Translations under genes and position numbers: made by a program
Shown here: one piece after another, positions 46,040-54,739 of the stretch
Layout of the letters: each line of letters begins with the position of its first letter
Position numbering within the stretch: the stretch's first letter is position 1
Notes under the pieces: model-generated
The model's input: only the letters and a program-made list of their open reading frames with translations
Databases searched by the model: none
Told to the model about the DNA's origin: nothing
Assembly: GCA_013415695.1 (NCBI GenBank)
Contig: JAAEEP010000011.1
Coordinates: 1-64,000, forward strand
Direction of reading: 5' to 3'
Origin: Methanomassiliicoccales archaeon
Lineage (GTDB): Archaea; Thermoplasmatota; Thermoplasmata; Methanomassiliicoccales; JAAEEP01
DNA: 64,000 nucleotides

Positions 46040-47424
46040 TTTTTCACCTCGAACAGCTTGCCGGGGTTCATGATTCCCTTGGGGTCGATGGCGTTCTTGA
46101 TTCGCTTCATGATCTCTACGCCGACCTCTCCGTGCTCTTCGGTGAGCAGGTGCATCTTCTCTATGCCTATTCCATGCTCACCGGTGATAGTTCCCCCTAG
46201 CTCGATGGCCATTCGATTGATGTCATCATGTGCTTTGTGAGCCCTGTGACCCTCCTCAGGGACCCGCAGATCTGCGATGATTAGTGAATGGATGTTTCCA
46301 TCTCCCACGTGTCCATAACTGGAGATCCGGAGATCGTGCTTCTCTGATATCTCGTTGATTCTGGTTAGTGCCATGGATATCCTGGAAAGCGGGACAACAA
46401 TATCAGTGGCTATCGGTCCAGGTTTGAGCCTTACCTGGGTGGCGTAAAGGCGTTTTCTTCCAGCCCACATCTGTTCCCTCTCCTCCTTCTCAGTGGCCAT
46501 TTCGATACCGAGGCAGCCTTCTTCCATGGCGATCTTTGTGAACCTGTCAAGATCCCTGTTGATCTCAGACATGTCCTCGCCATCAAGCTCGAGGAATAGC
46601 ATGCCTGCAACATCTGGAAGGTTCAGGTCCGTAGTCTCGTTCATGACTTCGATGGCGATGCGATCTATCAGCTCGATCGCTGCGGGAACAATGCCACTGG
46701 TGATCGTCTTCGATACTGTGACCCCAGCCGCCTCTATCGTTTCAAAGCTGGCGACAGCGGTCGCAACCTGCTTGGGAAGTGGTTTGAGCTTGAGCGTGAT
46801 TTCGGCGATGACGCCCAGGGTGCCCTCAGACCTGTTGAAAAGGTGAACAAGATCATAACCGGAGGCGGTCTTCATGACCCCCTTTCCCGTCTTGAGAACC
46901 CTTCCATCGGGAAGGATAATAGTAAGGGCCCGGAGGTAATCGGCCGTGGTGCCATACTTGACCGCCCTCATACCGCTCGCATTCTCCGCTACCATGCCGC
47001 CTAGGGTGCAGACATCACCGCTAGCAGGATCTGGGGGGAAGAATAATCCAAATGGACGGAGAAACTCGTTGAGATTGGTGAATATCATCCCTGCCTCCGC
47101 CGTTACTGTGAAGTTCTCGATGTTCAATTCGGTTACGCGATTCATCCTTGTGAGGTCAAGAACAATTCCTTTCTTCAGCGGAACGCATCCTCCTGTGAGA
47201 CAGGTTCCGGCGCCTCTAGGCACTACGGGGATCTCATGCTCATTGGCGATCTTCATGATCTGTGATATCTCATCAACTGAGTTGGGACGACATACGACAT
47301 CAGGGAACACACCCTTCCCCACCGCAAACGAGTCCTTTGAGTAGCAGACCAGATCCACTGGATCAGTGGAGACATTGTCTGCCCCCAAGATGTCAATGAG
47401 CCCATTGAGAATCTGTTTATCCAT
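46036..47424 (-). CDS. FAD-linked 2-hydroxyacid oxidase/dehydrogenase (GlcD-like)
   Basis: A 462-residue VAO-family flavoprotein. The FAD-binding domain shows VVPRGAGTCLTGGCVP and GGMVAENASGMRAVKYG; the C-terminal part carries SYGHVGDGNIHSLI and GEHGIG, hallmarks of D-lactate/glycolate dehydrogenases. ATG 47424 follows GGTG; the in-frame GTG at 47436 is the alternative. A minus-strand TATA box (AATTATATATCC) lies about 45 nt upstream. It pairs with the GlcF-like protein. Confidence 0.9.
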   Translation of the reverse strand: MDKQILNGLIDILGADNVSTDPVDLVCYSKDSFAVGKGVFPDVVCRPNSVDEISQIMKIANEHEIPVVPRGAGTCLTGGCVPLKKGIVLDLTRMNRVTELNIENFTVTAEAGMIFTNLNEFLRPFGLFFPPDPASGDVCTLGGMVAENASGMRAVKYGTTADYLRALTIILPDGRVLKTGKGVMKTASGYDLVHLFNRSEGTLGVIAEITLKLKPLPKQVATAVASFETIEAAGVTVSKTITSGIVPAAIELIDRIAIEVMNETTDLNLPDVAGMLFLELDGEDMSEINRDLDRFTKIAMEEGCLGIEMATEKEEREQMWAGRKRLYATQVRLKPGPIATDIVVPLSRISMALTRINEISEKHDLRISSYGHVGDGNIHSLIIADLRVPEEGHRAHKAHDDINRMAIELGGTITGEHGIGIEKMHLLTEEHGEVGVEIMKRIKNAIDPKGIMNPGKLFEVKK

Positions 47425-47640
47425 ACTGATAGCCACCTAATCCACTCCACTTATGGGAATGGGATATATAATTTTCACCTGCTAAGAAAGATTCTTGTTA
47501 GCCTTTCCCAGTCAATTCATTGGTTTTCGTAATCAATAATAGACAACGATATTCAATCCGTGCCGAGAACGCTGGAAAAAGCTAACGCTAAAGACCTAGA
47601 AAAATAAAAAAGAAAGGGAAGGTAAGTTTGTTCTTTCCGC

Positions 47641-48783
47641 CTAGCGTCGCATGAACTTGTCTCTGTATGCGGTACCGATTGCGTCGGTGGCAACAAGCGC
47701 ATCGACAAGGCGCGGCACGGTAAGCGGATATGGGTTGTTATGTGCATACGGATGAGCAGGATTGCAGGTCGCAGAAGCGCACATCTCCAGATCATCGTAG
47801 GTGGTACCAATCTCAGCGAGCGTGGTCGGAAGACCAACGGTCAGGCAGAAGTTGATAACTTCCTCCAAGAGAGCCTTGGGCTGGTTCTCCATGATCAGCT
47901 GAGCGATAGTACCGATAGCAACAAGATCACCGTGCTCGGGCTTGGGAGCCTGGAATCTGCCTGGAGAGTTGGTAAGGCCATCATGTATCGCATGGGCCGC
48001 AGCCAATCCACCAGACTCGAATCCCAGACCAGAGAGCAGGGTGTTCGCCATAGCTACATTCTCGTATGCGTCGGTGATGGCCTGCTTCTCGTTTGCGAGC
48101 TTGGCCAGATATCCAAAGTTGATCAGGTTCTCATAGCAGAACTGAGCAAGCTTGGTAGCGGCTGACGGAGGTCTTCCACCATCGATCAGGGCATTCGGCG
48201 AGTATGATATCGCGACGGCCTCTGCCTCGAACCTTGTCGCCAGAGCGTCTCCCATACCAGCAACGAGCCACTTTACGGGTGCCTGAACGGTCACATCTGT
48301 CGGCACGATAACAAGGTCTGGGCTCCTGTAGTAGAACAGAACAGCCTCAACGGCATGCTTTGCATCGTACTGAACCGACAGTGCGCTGCATGGAGCATCT
48401 GTGGATGGAATGGTGTTTATCAAGGCGATTGGGACTCCTGCGCCGTATTCAACGCTGGCCACTGCCTTCGCAAGGTCCATGATGGACCCGCCACCTACTC
48501 CCACAACGAAATCGGCTCCGGACTCTTTTACTTTAGCAGCGAGTCTGTCTATCTCGGGCTTCGTGCAGTATCGAACACCCTTCTCCATACCGACAATATC
48601 TAGACCGTGCTCCGCGAAGTCGGCTTTCATATCGTCTTCGATGCCGTTTATCGAACGTGTTCCGCCAAGAACGAATGCCTTGGAGCCAAGCAACTGCTTG
48701 CGTCTCCCCAGTTCTTTTACCGCGCCTGGACCGAAAACATAACGGTTCGGCGCAGCCATCACCTTAATTCGGGTGTCTATCAT
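47641..48783 (-). CDS. gldA: Iron/zinc-dependent glycerol dehydrogenase family protein
   Basis: A 380-residue group III alcohol dehydrogenase. It has the NAD-binding GVGGGSIMDLAKAVA, NTIPSTDAPCSALSV, and metal ligands in AAHAIHDGLT and PEHGDLVAIG. The order fits glycerol dehydrogenase (glycerol to dihydroxyacetone); related archaeal enzymes make glycerol-1-phosphate, but the STDAPCS block favours GldA. ATG 48783 starts the conserved MIDTRIKV. A T-rich tract on the minus strand (about 47605-47625) follows the stop. Confidence 0.87.
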   Translation of the reverse strand: MIDTRIKVMAAPNRYVFGPGAVKELGRRKQLLGSKAFVLGGTRSINGIEDDMKADFAEHGLDIVGMEKGVRYCTKPEIDRLAAKVKESGADFVVGVGGGSIMDLAKAVASVEYGAGVPIALINTIPSTDAPCSALSVQYDAKHAVEAVLFYYRSPDLVIVPTDVTVQAPVKWLVAGMGDALATRFEAEAVAISYSPNALIDGGRPPSAATKLAQFCYENLINFGYLAKLANEKQAITDAYENVAMANTLLSGLGFESGGLAAAHAIHDGLTNSPGRFQAPKPEHGDLVAIGTIAQLIMENQPKALLEEVINFCLTVGLPTTLAEIGTTYDDLEMCASATCNPAHPYAHNNPYPLTVPRLVDALVATDAIGTAYRDKFMRR

Positions 48784-48812
48784 AGGCAATTTTTTTTCCC
48801 CCTTTGGGTAGG

Positions 48813-48846
48813 ATCAGCTCATTTCCAGTCTAGTTCCTGAGCTGAT
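48813..48846 (-). promoter_or_regulatory. 9-bp inverted repeat in the leader of the glycerol dehydrogenase gene
   Basis: ATCAGCTCA (48813-48821), 16 nt, TGAGCTGAT (48838-48846), perfect. It lies 30-63 nt upstream of the start codon and downstream of a TATA-like TTTATTGC (about 48862-48869, minus strand), so it could be an operator or an RNA hairpin at the 5' end of the message. Confidence 0.5.
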
Positions 48847-48991
48847 AGTTCTTCCTCCATTGCAATAAAGAAACGAACTGTATTTGTAACTTTCGGAGTG
48901 TCCAAATTACCAACCTCGAATCTTCGCACTGTTTCTTCTGTAGTATGTAAAGTCAACTGGATATCCATATGCTGTCATGGTAATTGCTGAA

Positions 48992-49828
48992 TCAAGGGTA
49001 ACCTTGCTCAATCCAGTACTCAGCAATCTCCAAGGGCGTCGCGATCCAAACGTCTCCCTTACTCCTCATAAGCTTGACAATTCGGTCAAGCATTCTCATC
49101 CTTGATGGTCTCCCTATGGCCTGAGGATGCATGACTATGGTGAAAAGCGCCCCCTCCTCGCGAAGGCCTTCGAACTCCTCGGACCATATCTGGAAGACTG
49201 CTTCCTGACTGGAAATTCCACTCTGGTACTCGAGTGGAGGAAAGAAGTTGAAGGCAAAGTATGTCCAATCCATTGTACACCAGTGAAATGGGATCTCTAC
49301 TATCTTCCCCTTCTCCCTTTCATGAACGTATGGGGTCTCCCATGCCATCATGTTGCTCTCATAAACGAAGCCTTCCTCGACCAGGATGTCGAGCGTCTTA
49401 CTACTGATATCGAATGCTGGTGCCCGGTATCCCTTTGGCCTTCGACCGGTTATTTCCTCTAGGGCGTGGAGGCCCTTTTCCATCTCCTCCCTCTCACCCT
49501 TTTCGCCAAGCATTGAAGGGTTGAGATGGGCGTAGCCGTGGTGCCCTATCTCCATACCCTTGCGATCTATCTCCTTAACGAGTTCGGGCCTCTGCTCGGC
49601 CAGAAGGCCTGGGACGAAGAAGCACCCTTTTATCTCGTGGTTCTCCAAGAATTTGAGGATCCTTGGAATGGCTACATTAGGGCCGTATTGACCCATGGAG
49701 AGCACGACGGGGTTGTATTCCTCACCTTCTTTCACGGCACCTGTTCTCTTCATGATGTTCTTCCATGAAATGTCCCCGTCACAGTCGAATGTCAGGCATG
49801 CTGCGCACTTAGCCCCGTTCTTCCACAT
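48992..49828 (-). CDS. Polysaccharide deacetylase family protein
   Basis: A 278-residue NodB-homology protein. The metal-site motifs are CLTFDCDGD (catalytic Asp pair) and GHHGYAHLNPS (metal His), with RAPAFDIS and a late VMHPQAIGRPSR. The lack of a signal peptide and the match to PuuE-type enzymes suggest an amide-cleaving role on a small molecule rather than on a wall. ATG 49828 follows GGTGAG; 25 upstream residues in frame are not conserved. Confidence 0.85.
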   Translation of the reverse strand: MWKNGAKCAACLTFDCDGDISWKNIMKRTGAVKEGEEYNPVVLSMGQYGPNVAIPRILKFLENHEIKGCFFVPGLLAEQRPELVKEIDRKGMEIGHHGYAHLNPSMLGEKGEREEMEKGLHALEEITGRRPKGYRAPAFDISSKTLDILVEEGFVYESNMMAWETPYVHEREKGKIVEIPFHWCTMDWTYFAFNFFPPLEYQSGISSQEAVFQIWSEEFEGLREEGALFTIVMHPQAIGRPSRMRMLDRIVKLMRSKGDVWIATPLEIAEYWIEQGYP

Positions 49829-50018
49829 GGTCTCACCTATGAGGAATACCATGTTTGGATTTATCTCGTTTCCCATAGCAGACGAAAGCATGCTTGACCC
49901 CATCTTCCATTTGATTTGTAATTCGGGGATGTCATGCAGGAACTCGAATAAACCCTTAAATCAAGAACGTGGAGGATTGAAATACCATGAGCTTCGTTAT
50001 TTTAACGTGGGTGAAACC

Positions 50019-50249
50019 ATGGTGCTCGCTTTCATATTGGTCGCCACAACCTCTTGCTCCTCCTATGAGGTCAGGGATCGACTTCTAAAGGTGGATGTAG
50101 TGAAGGAAGCACACGTTGTATTCGGCCAGTACGATGTGTTGGTCAAGGCCGAGGTACCTGATTCCGAGGCTCTGGGCAAGTTGGTCTTCGGAGAGATCAG
50201 GGCGATCGACTGTGTGATCAGTACTGCCACTCTCACGGTGCTTCCTTGA
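50019..50249 (+). CDS. Stand-alone RAM (Lrp/AsnC ligand-binding) domain protein
   Basis: A 76-residue protein that is only the C-terminal ligand domain of Lrp/AsnC regulators: FILVATTSCSSYEVRDRLL, then VVFGQYDVLVKAEVPDSEAL and CVISTATLTVL. With no DNA-binding domain it may modulate another Lrp protein by co-assembly, or act as an amino-acid sensor. ATG 50019 follows GGGTGA at 4 nt. A dehydrogenase gene begins 22 nt downstream, so cotranscription is likely. Confidence 0.85.
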   Translation: MVLAFILVATTSCSSYEVRDRLLKVDVVKEAHVVFGQYDVLVKAEVPDSEALGKLVFGEIRAIDCVISTATLTVLP

Positions 50250-50271
50250 ACTAGTGGAGGGGGTGAAGGTC

Positions 50272-51225
50272 ATGCGTATGGTGTTCACAGAACTGCTGGA
50301 GAACAGGGAACTGGTGATCGAAGGACTGCCTGACGATGATCTAACTATATTCGACCATCCCCTGCGAAAAGATGAGCTGGTGCAGGCGGCGAAAGGAGCA
50401 GAGGTTCTATCTGTTTTCATTTATACTGATATCAGGAAAGAGGTCATCGAGCAGTTACCAGATTTGAAATTGATAGTCACGCGCAGCGTTGGATTCGATC
50501 ACATCGATGCGAAGCACGCTCTCGATAAAGGCATAGAGGTATGCCACGTCCCGGATTACGGAGCACATGTGGTGGCTGAGCACGCATTCGCACTCCTACT
50601 CGCCATAGCCAAGAATGTTGTTAGGGCGGATACTTACGTGAAGAGCGGGAGGAGATTCGACTTTGAACCCTTCCTGGGAACCGAGCTCAAGGACAAGACA
50701 ATCGGAGTCATAGGGACAGGAAAGATCGGAGCGGAGGTCATCCGTATTGCCAATGGATTTGGAATGAGAGTCGTAGCCTTCGATGTTTATCAGAACCTGC
50801 CCCTTGCGGAGAAATATGGCTTCAACTACATGAGCTTGGAGGAACTCCTTGTGCAAAGCGATTTCATCACCCTTCACGCACCACTTACCCCAGGGACGCA
50901 TCATCTCATCAACGCTGATTCGATATTAAGAATGAAGAGAGGAGCCATGTTGGTAAACGCGGCAAGAGGTGGGCTGGTTGATAGTCAGGCTCTGAAAGCA
51001 GGTTTGGAGTCGGGTCATATCGCTGCAGCGGCCGTGGATGTCCTAGAGGAAGAGGACGATCCTGGAAGCGACCCCCTACTGAATGCACCAAACCTTGTGA
51101 TAACCCCCCACTCTGCATTCTTCACAAGGGAGGCACTGGAAAGGATAGCAAGGACCACTCTGGAAATAATTCAATCCTACAAGAAGGGCAAAATACTGAA
51201 CCGAGTTCCAACTGAATATCTGTGA
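50272..51225 (+). CDS. D-isomer-specific 2-hydroxyacid dehydrogenase
   Basis: An NAD-dependent reductase of 2-keto acids (317 residues). The NAD motif is GVIGTGKIGAEVIRIANGFG, and the catalytic Arg, Glu and His lie in NAARGGLVD, AAVDVLEEED and ITPHSAFFT. The YGAHVVAEHAFALLLA block is typical of the LdhA subgroup. ATG 50272 follows GGGGGTGA. Together with the GlcD/GlcF pair this suggests D-lactate or related hydroxy-acid turnover. Confidence 0.9.
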   Translation: MRMVFTELLENRELVIEGLPDDDLTIFDHPLRKDELVQAAKGAEVLSVFIYTDIRKEVIEQLPDLKLIVTRSVGFDHIDAKHALDKGIEVCHVPDYGAHVVAEHAFALLLAIAKNVVRADTYVKSGRRFDFEPFLGTELKDKTIGVIGTGKIGAEVIRIANGFGMRVVAFDVYQNLPLAEKYGFNYMSLEELLVQSDFITLHAPLTPGTHHLINADSILRMKRGAMLVNAARGGLVDSQALKAGLESGHIAAAAVDVLEEEDDPGSDPLLNAPNLVITPHSAFFTREALERIARTTLEIIQSYKKGKILNRVPTEYL

Positions 51226-51247
51226 TATCAGTAGGATTTCTGGATCT

Positions 51248-52450
51248 TCAGATCATTGCCCGACCCAGTCTTCTCCTGAACGTATAGGTGAGAAGTGGAG
51301 GAGCAACAAGAGTGGTCACTAGTGACATAGCCACCACAATTGAGAACATGCTGTTGGTAATCGCGCCGTATGATAGACCGATTGAGGCGACGATGATGCC
51401 CACCTCTCCTCTTGGCACCATTCCCACTCCGATGATAGCCGCTGATTTTCCACCAAGCTTGATTGCTCCTAGGCCGCATCCAAAGAACTTGGTAACGATC
51501 GCCACTACTGTGATGATAAGAGCAAGGAAAGCGACCTCCCCAAAGGAGGATATGTCAACGGATATTCCAACGAACAGGAAGAAGAATGGAACAAGGAACT
51601 CGCTTATGGATTCGAAACCTTCCTTGCAGGGGGCAATGTCTTCCAACTCAGCAAATGTCATGCCTGCCAAGAACGCCCCGATTATGGCAGCCAGTCCAAC
51701 GAAGGAGGCGAGCGCTGATAATCCAAAACAGACGATAAGGGCAAGTGCGAGCGGGGAAATAAGATGCTTCTTCTTTTTCTTCTCCTTCCAGGGTGTGAAA
51801 CGGTGAGGAGCCCATTTCCTGGCCCTGGGCAGAAACCTGGTGCCTATGAATATGACGGCCAGAACGAAGGCGACGGCAAGTCCGGCCACGATCGCCACGT
51901 CCAGAAGGTTGAGGGTGCCACCAGCTGCCACTCCCACCACAATCGCTAGGATGATCATGCCCAGGATATCATCGATTACAGCCGCTCCAATGATCACCTT
52001 GGATTCTATAGTATTGGTGAGGTTCATGTCTCTGATGACCCGTGCGGTGATGCCCACGCTGGTGGCGACCATGGCGGCTCCCATGAATAACGCTTCCACC
52101 GGTCGATGGGTTGCTAGGTCTATGATCAAGTATCCCGCTACGAACGGCACGATCACGCCAAGCACCGCCACCATGGTGGCGGTTCTACCAACCATCTTGA
52201 GATCAGAGAACCTCGTTTCCAATCCAACGGTGAATAGAAGGAATATCACACCGAGCTCGGCAAGGACCTGAAATACCTCGAAGTCGGTCTCAAGACGAAG
52301 ATACCCGAATAATATGGTGTTACCGATGATGATGCCCACTAGGATCTCGCCAATCACGGCTGGCATCCCGACCTTCTCGAACAGGATAGCACCCAGTCTG
52401 GCAAAGAGAACTAGAATGAATAGCTGAAATAGTATCCATTCGATGTCCAT
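51248..52450 (-). CDS. Cation/proton antiporter, CPA2 (NapA/KefB-like)
   Basis: A 400-residue membrane protein with about 12 helices. CPA2 signs: GEILVGIIIGNTILFG, FTVGLETRFSDL, ATSVGITARVIRD, the ion-site segment AAVIDDILGMI (Asp-Asp) and GAFLAGMTFAELE. It exchanges Na+ or K+ for H+. A basic loop (KEKKKKKHL) sits mid-protein. No regulatory TrkA domain is attached. Confidence 0.92.
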   Translation of the reverse strand: MDIEWILFQLFILVLFARLGAILFEKVGMPAVIGEILVGIIIGNTILFGYLRLETDFEVFQVLAELGVIFLLFTVGLETRFSDLKMVGRTATMVAVLGVIVPFVAGYLIIDLATHRPVEALFMGAAMVATSVGITARVIRDMNLTNTIESKVIIGAAVIDDILGMIILAIVVGVAAGGTLNLLDVAIVAGLAVAFVLAVIFIGTRFLPRARKWAPHRFTPWKEKKKKKHLISPLALALIVCFGLSALASFVGLAAIIGAFLAGMTFAELEDIAPCKEGFESISEFLVPFFFLFVGISVDISSFGEVAFLALIITVVAIVTKFFGCGLGAIKLGGKSAAIIGVGMVPRGEVGIIVASIGLSYGAITNSMFSIVVAMSLVTTLVAPPLLTYTFRRRLGRAMI

Positions 52451-52729
52451 CGGGCACCTCAGGTGTTAATTGATATTGTCTATATAATGCTGATGAGTAT
52501 AATTTTCCGTCATTGAAGGAGGTCACTAAGATCGATACCATTCTCCATTTTCTGTCAATTGCTAGGTAGTCACATAATTCATTTGTAGATTCTTCCGGGA
52601 CATTTGCGGTCGTTGGAGCGAGATCGTAGCGTCTCGATTGAGAAGTTGAGATTAGTGACACCAACATCCTTTTTATATCAGAAATCTTGTTGATACGAAA
52701 TAAACAGGAATTCGAGAGGTATTATTGAA

Positions 52730-53194
52730 ATGACACTTTGGAAGTATGAATTATCAAAGAATTACCCAGTGATAACATTGGACCGTGTCTTGCACTCGAG
52801 CGTCATTTACCCACTGGCCTACGGCCTGATCCCTAGGACATACTACGATGACGGTGATCCTCTGGATGCTATGGTCATGATCACTGAGGCCACTTTTCCG
52901 GGTTGCGTGATCGAAGCCCGACCTATAGGCATCCTGAACATGGTGGACGAGGCGGGTGAGGATGACAAGATATTGGCTGTTGCGGTCGGGGATCCACGAT
53001 ACTCGGAGATCCGGAGTCTGGATGATGTCCCCTCTCATCAACTGAGTGAGATCACGGAATTCTTTCACACGTACAAGAGCCTGGAAGAGGGAAAGAAAAC
53101 AGAGGTTCTAGGATGGCAGGGTGCCGAAGATGCCCATGAGGCCATCATGAACGGTATCAAGATGTTCAATGATAAATTCGGGAACAGACTCTGA
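52730..53194 (+). CDS. ppa: Family I inorganic pyrophosphatase, short N-terminus
   Basis: Hydrolyses pyrophosphate. Most active-site residues are visible: KYEL, LDRVL, YPLAYGLIPR, DDGDPLDAMV, DEAGEDDKILAV, and YKSLEEGKK. The 154 residues are about 20-25 fewer than usual: the first strand, which holds the Glu equivalent to E. coli Glu20, is missing. Upstream in-frame codons contain no other start and do not restore it. A TATA box (TTTTATATC, 52671-52679) and GAGAGGT precede ATG 52730, so the short start looks real. Confidence 0.88.
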   Translation: MTLWKYELSKNYPVITLDRVLHSSVIYPLAYGLIPRTYYDDGDPLDAMVMITEATFPGCVIEARPIGILNMVDEAGEDDKILAVAVGDPRYSEIRSLDDVPSHQLSEITEFFHTYKSLEEGKKTEVLGWQGAEDAHEAIMNGIKMFNDKFGNRL

Positions 53195-53224
53195 TCCCGG
53201 TTTGAAAAATGGAGGAAGCGCAGA

Positions 53225-53368
53225 TCACTCTTCCTTCTTGAATCCCTTCTTCAGACCTTTACCGATTCCTTTTGTGACATCTGCACCCTTCTTCAGGCCC
53301 TTCCCCACTACCTCTCCGGTCTTCTCAGCGGTTTCCTCAACCTTACCCTTCTTCTCTTCTTCTGACAT
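53225..53368 (-). CDS. Lys/Glu-rich small protein
   Basis: A 47-residue protein, ATG 53368 with GGAGG at 6-nt spacing, stop TGA 53225-53227. It begins MSEEEKKGKVEETAEK and has a repeated Gly-Lys pattern (VGKGLKKGAD, then IGKGLKKGFKKEE). Such highly charged, low-complexity proteins may bind nucleic acid or membranes; the function is unknown. It converges with the pyrophosphatase gene. Confidence 0.6.
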   Translation of the reverse strand: MSEEEKKGKVEETAEKTGEVVGKGLKKGADVTKGIGKGLKKGFKKEE

Positions 53369-53468
53369 CAAAGTCCTCCAATATTTCTATGGACAGAGAT
53401 AGATAGTGAGGTCGAAGAATAAGAAATTATTCACAAGAACCTGGAGAGATCCATTCAATCTATAACTG

Positions 53469-53852
53469 TCAGAAGCTGACGAATTGTATATGCTCAAAAT
53501 GATCTTCACCACGGAAAGTGTCTAACATCCTCCTGATGTCCTCGGCCGCTCCTTTCACGATGAAGACCTCAAGACATTTGCTATTCTCTAGATGGGAGTG
53601 TATCTGAGTGGAAACCTGATCCTGGAATTCATGCCGCATCTCGTCCAGCTTATTGGAACGATGTGAATCATGAACAATAACTAGGACTCCCTCGACCTCT
53701 CCCCTCAATTCGTCTTTATTCCTCATTTCGATCTCGGCCGAGCGCAAGCATGCCCTTATGGCCTCACTCCTTCCAGTGAGGCCTAAAGACTCCTGGATGC
53801 GCTCGAGAAGTTCTATGTTCTTCTCGGTCAGGGAAACACTAACAACGGGCAT
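53469..53852 (-). CDS. nikR: NikR-like metal-responsive regulator
   Basis: A 127-residue ribbon-helix-helix repressor with ACT-like metal domain. The N-terminal RHH (VVSVSLTEKNIELLERIQ, then RSEAIRACLRSAE) is followed by a metal domain whose likely nickel ligands match E. coli NikR: His in MRHEF, two His in IHSHLENSKC, and that Cys. A TATA box (minus strand, 53883-53890) lies 30 nt upstream of the start, so it has its own promoter. It sits 59 nt downstream of znuB. Confidence 0.88.
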   Translation of the reverse strand: MPVVSVSLTEKNIELLERIQESLGLTGRSEAIRACLRSAEIEMRNKDELRGEVEGVLVIVHDSHRSNKLDEMRHEFQDQVSTQIHSHLENSKCLEVFIVKGAAEDIRRMLDTFRGEDHFEHIQFVSF

Positions 53853-53911
53853 CTGGGCTCACCTTCTGATGTTGTTAAGAACTATATAAAGTTTGGATTG
53901 AATGTCGACGA

Positions 53912-54739
53912 TCATCTTCCCAACCTACCATATGCCACTGCCAAGAGGAAAACCCCGACGCCGGTGAACACTATGATGCCGCTGGCAGCTACATCGAAGA
54001 GGGCTGAGATGAAAATGCCTAACGTGGTAGTCAGTAGTGCGAGAAATATGCTGGCCAACAATGTCTTCCTGAATGATTGATTTAGTTGGAGGGCGGACAG
54101 TCCGGGAAGGACGAGGAGAGCAGCTACCAGTATTATTCCCACGACCTTGATGGAAATGACTATTGTGACCGCTACCAGGACATTGAATGCTACAGCCAGA
54201 GAGGTCACGGGTATTCCATTTAACCGGGCAGCCTGCTCGTCGAAGGTTATCGAGAGTAGCTCCTTGTAGAATATTCCCATGATGGTAAGCGATATCATGG
54301 CCAGAATGGCGGTCACGACCAGCTCGTTGGTGTCGATGGTGAGGATAGAACCGAATAGGTAGCTGAATAGATCCACGGTAAAACCTCCAGCCGCACTTAC
54401 CACGATCAATCCTAGTGAGAATCCTGCTGCCAGCATGACTGCCATAGCGGCATCTGAGTGAGCAAGTCCCCTGGTTCTCATGTAGGCAATCAGAAGAACT
54501 GAGAATACGGCGAATACCAGGGCGGTGAGTATTGGCTCCACGCCCAGGAGAATTCCAACTGCTATTCCCCCGAATGCGGTATGGGCTACACTGTCCCCTA
54601 TCATAGACTCTTTTCTCAGAACGATCAAAAGTCCCACAACGGCGCAGGTCAAAGCCACTAGGGCGCCCCCTATGAGAGCATACTGGAAGAATTGATAACC
54701 AAGGAGCCTCACGATCTCCTCGATGAAAAAATCAGACAT
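53912..54739 (-). CDS. znuB: Zinc/manganese-type ABC importer, permease
   Basis: A 275-residue membrane protein of the ABC-3 family with about eight helices; DSVAHTAFGGIAVGILLG, then SDAAMAVMLAAGFSLGL, and VGIILVAALLVLPG are family blocks. ATG 54739 overlaps the ATPase stop by 8 nt; the longer frame to 54826 lies inside znuC. Confidence 0.92.
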   Translation of the reverse strand: MSDFFIEEIVRLLGYQFFQYALIGGALVALTCAVVGLLIVLRKESMIGDSVAHTAFGGIAVGILLGVEPILTALVFAVFSVLLIAYMRTRGLAHSDAAMAVMLAAGFSLGLIVVSAAGGFTVDLFSYLFGSILTIDTNELVVTAILAMISLTIMGIFYKELLSITFDEQAARLNGIPVTSLAVAFNVLVAVTIVISIKVVGIILVAALLVLPGLSALQLNQSFRKTLLASIFLALLTTTLGIFISALFDVAASGIIVFTGVGVFLLAVAYGRLGR

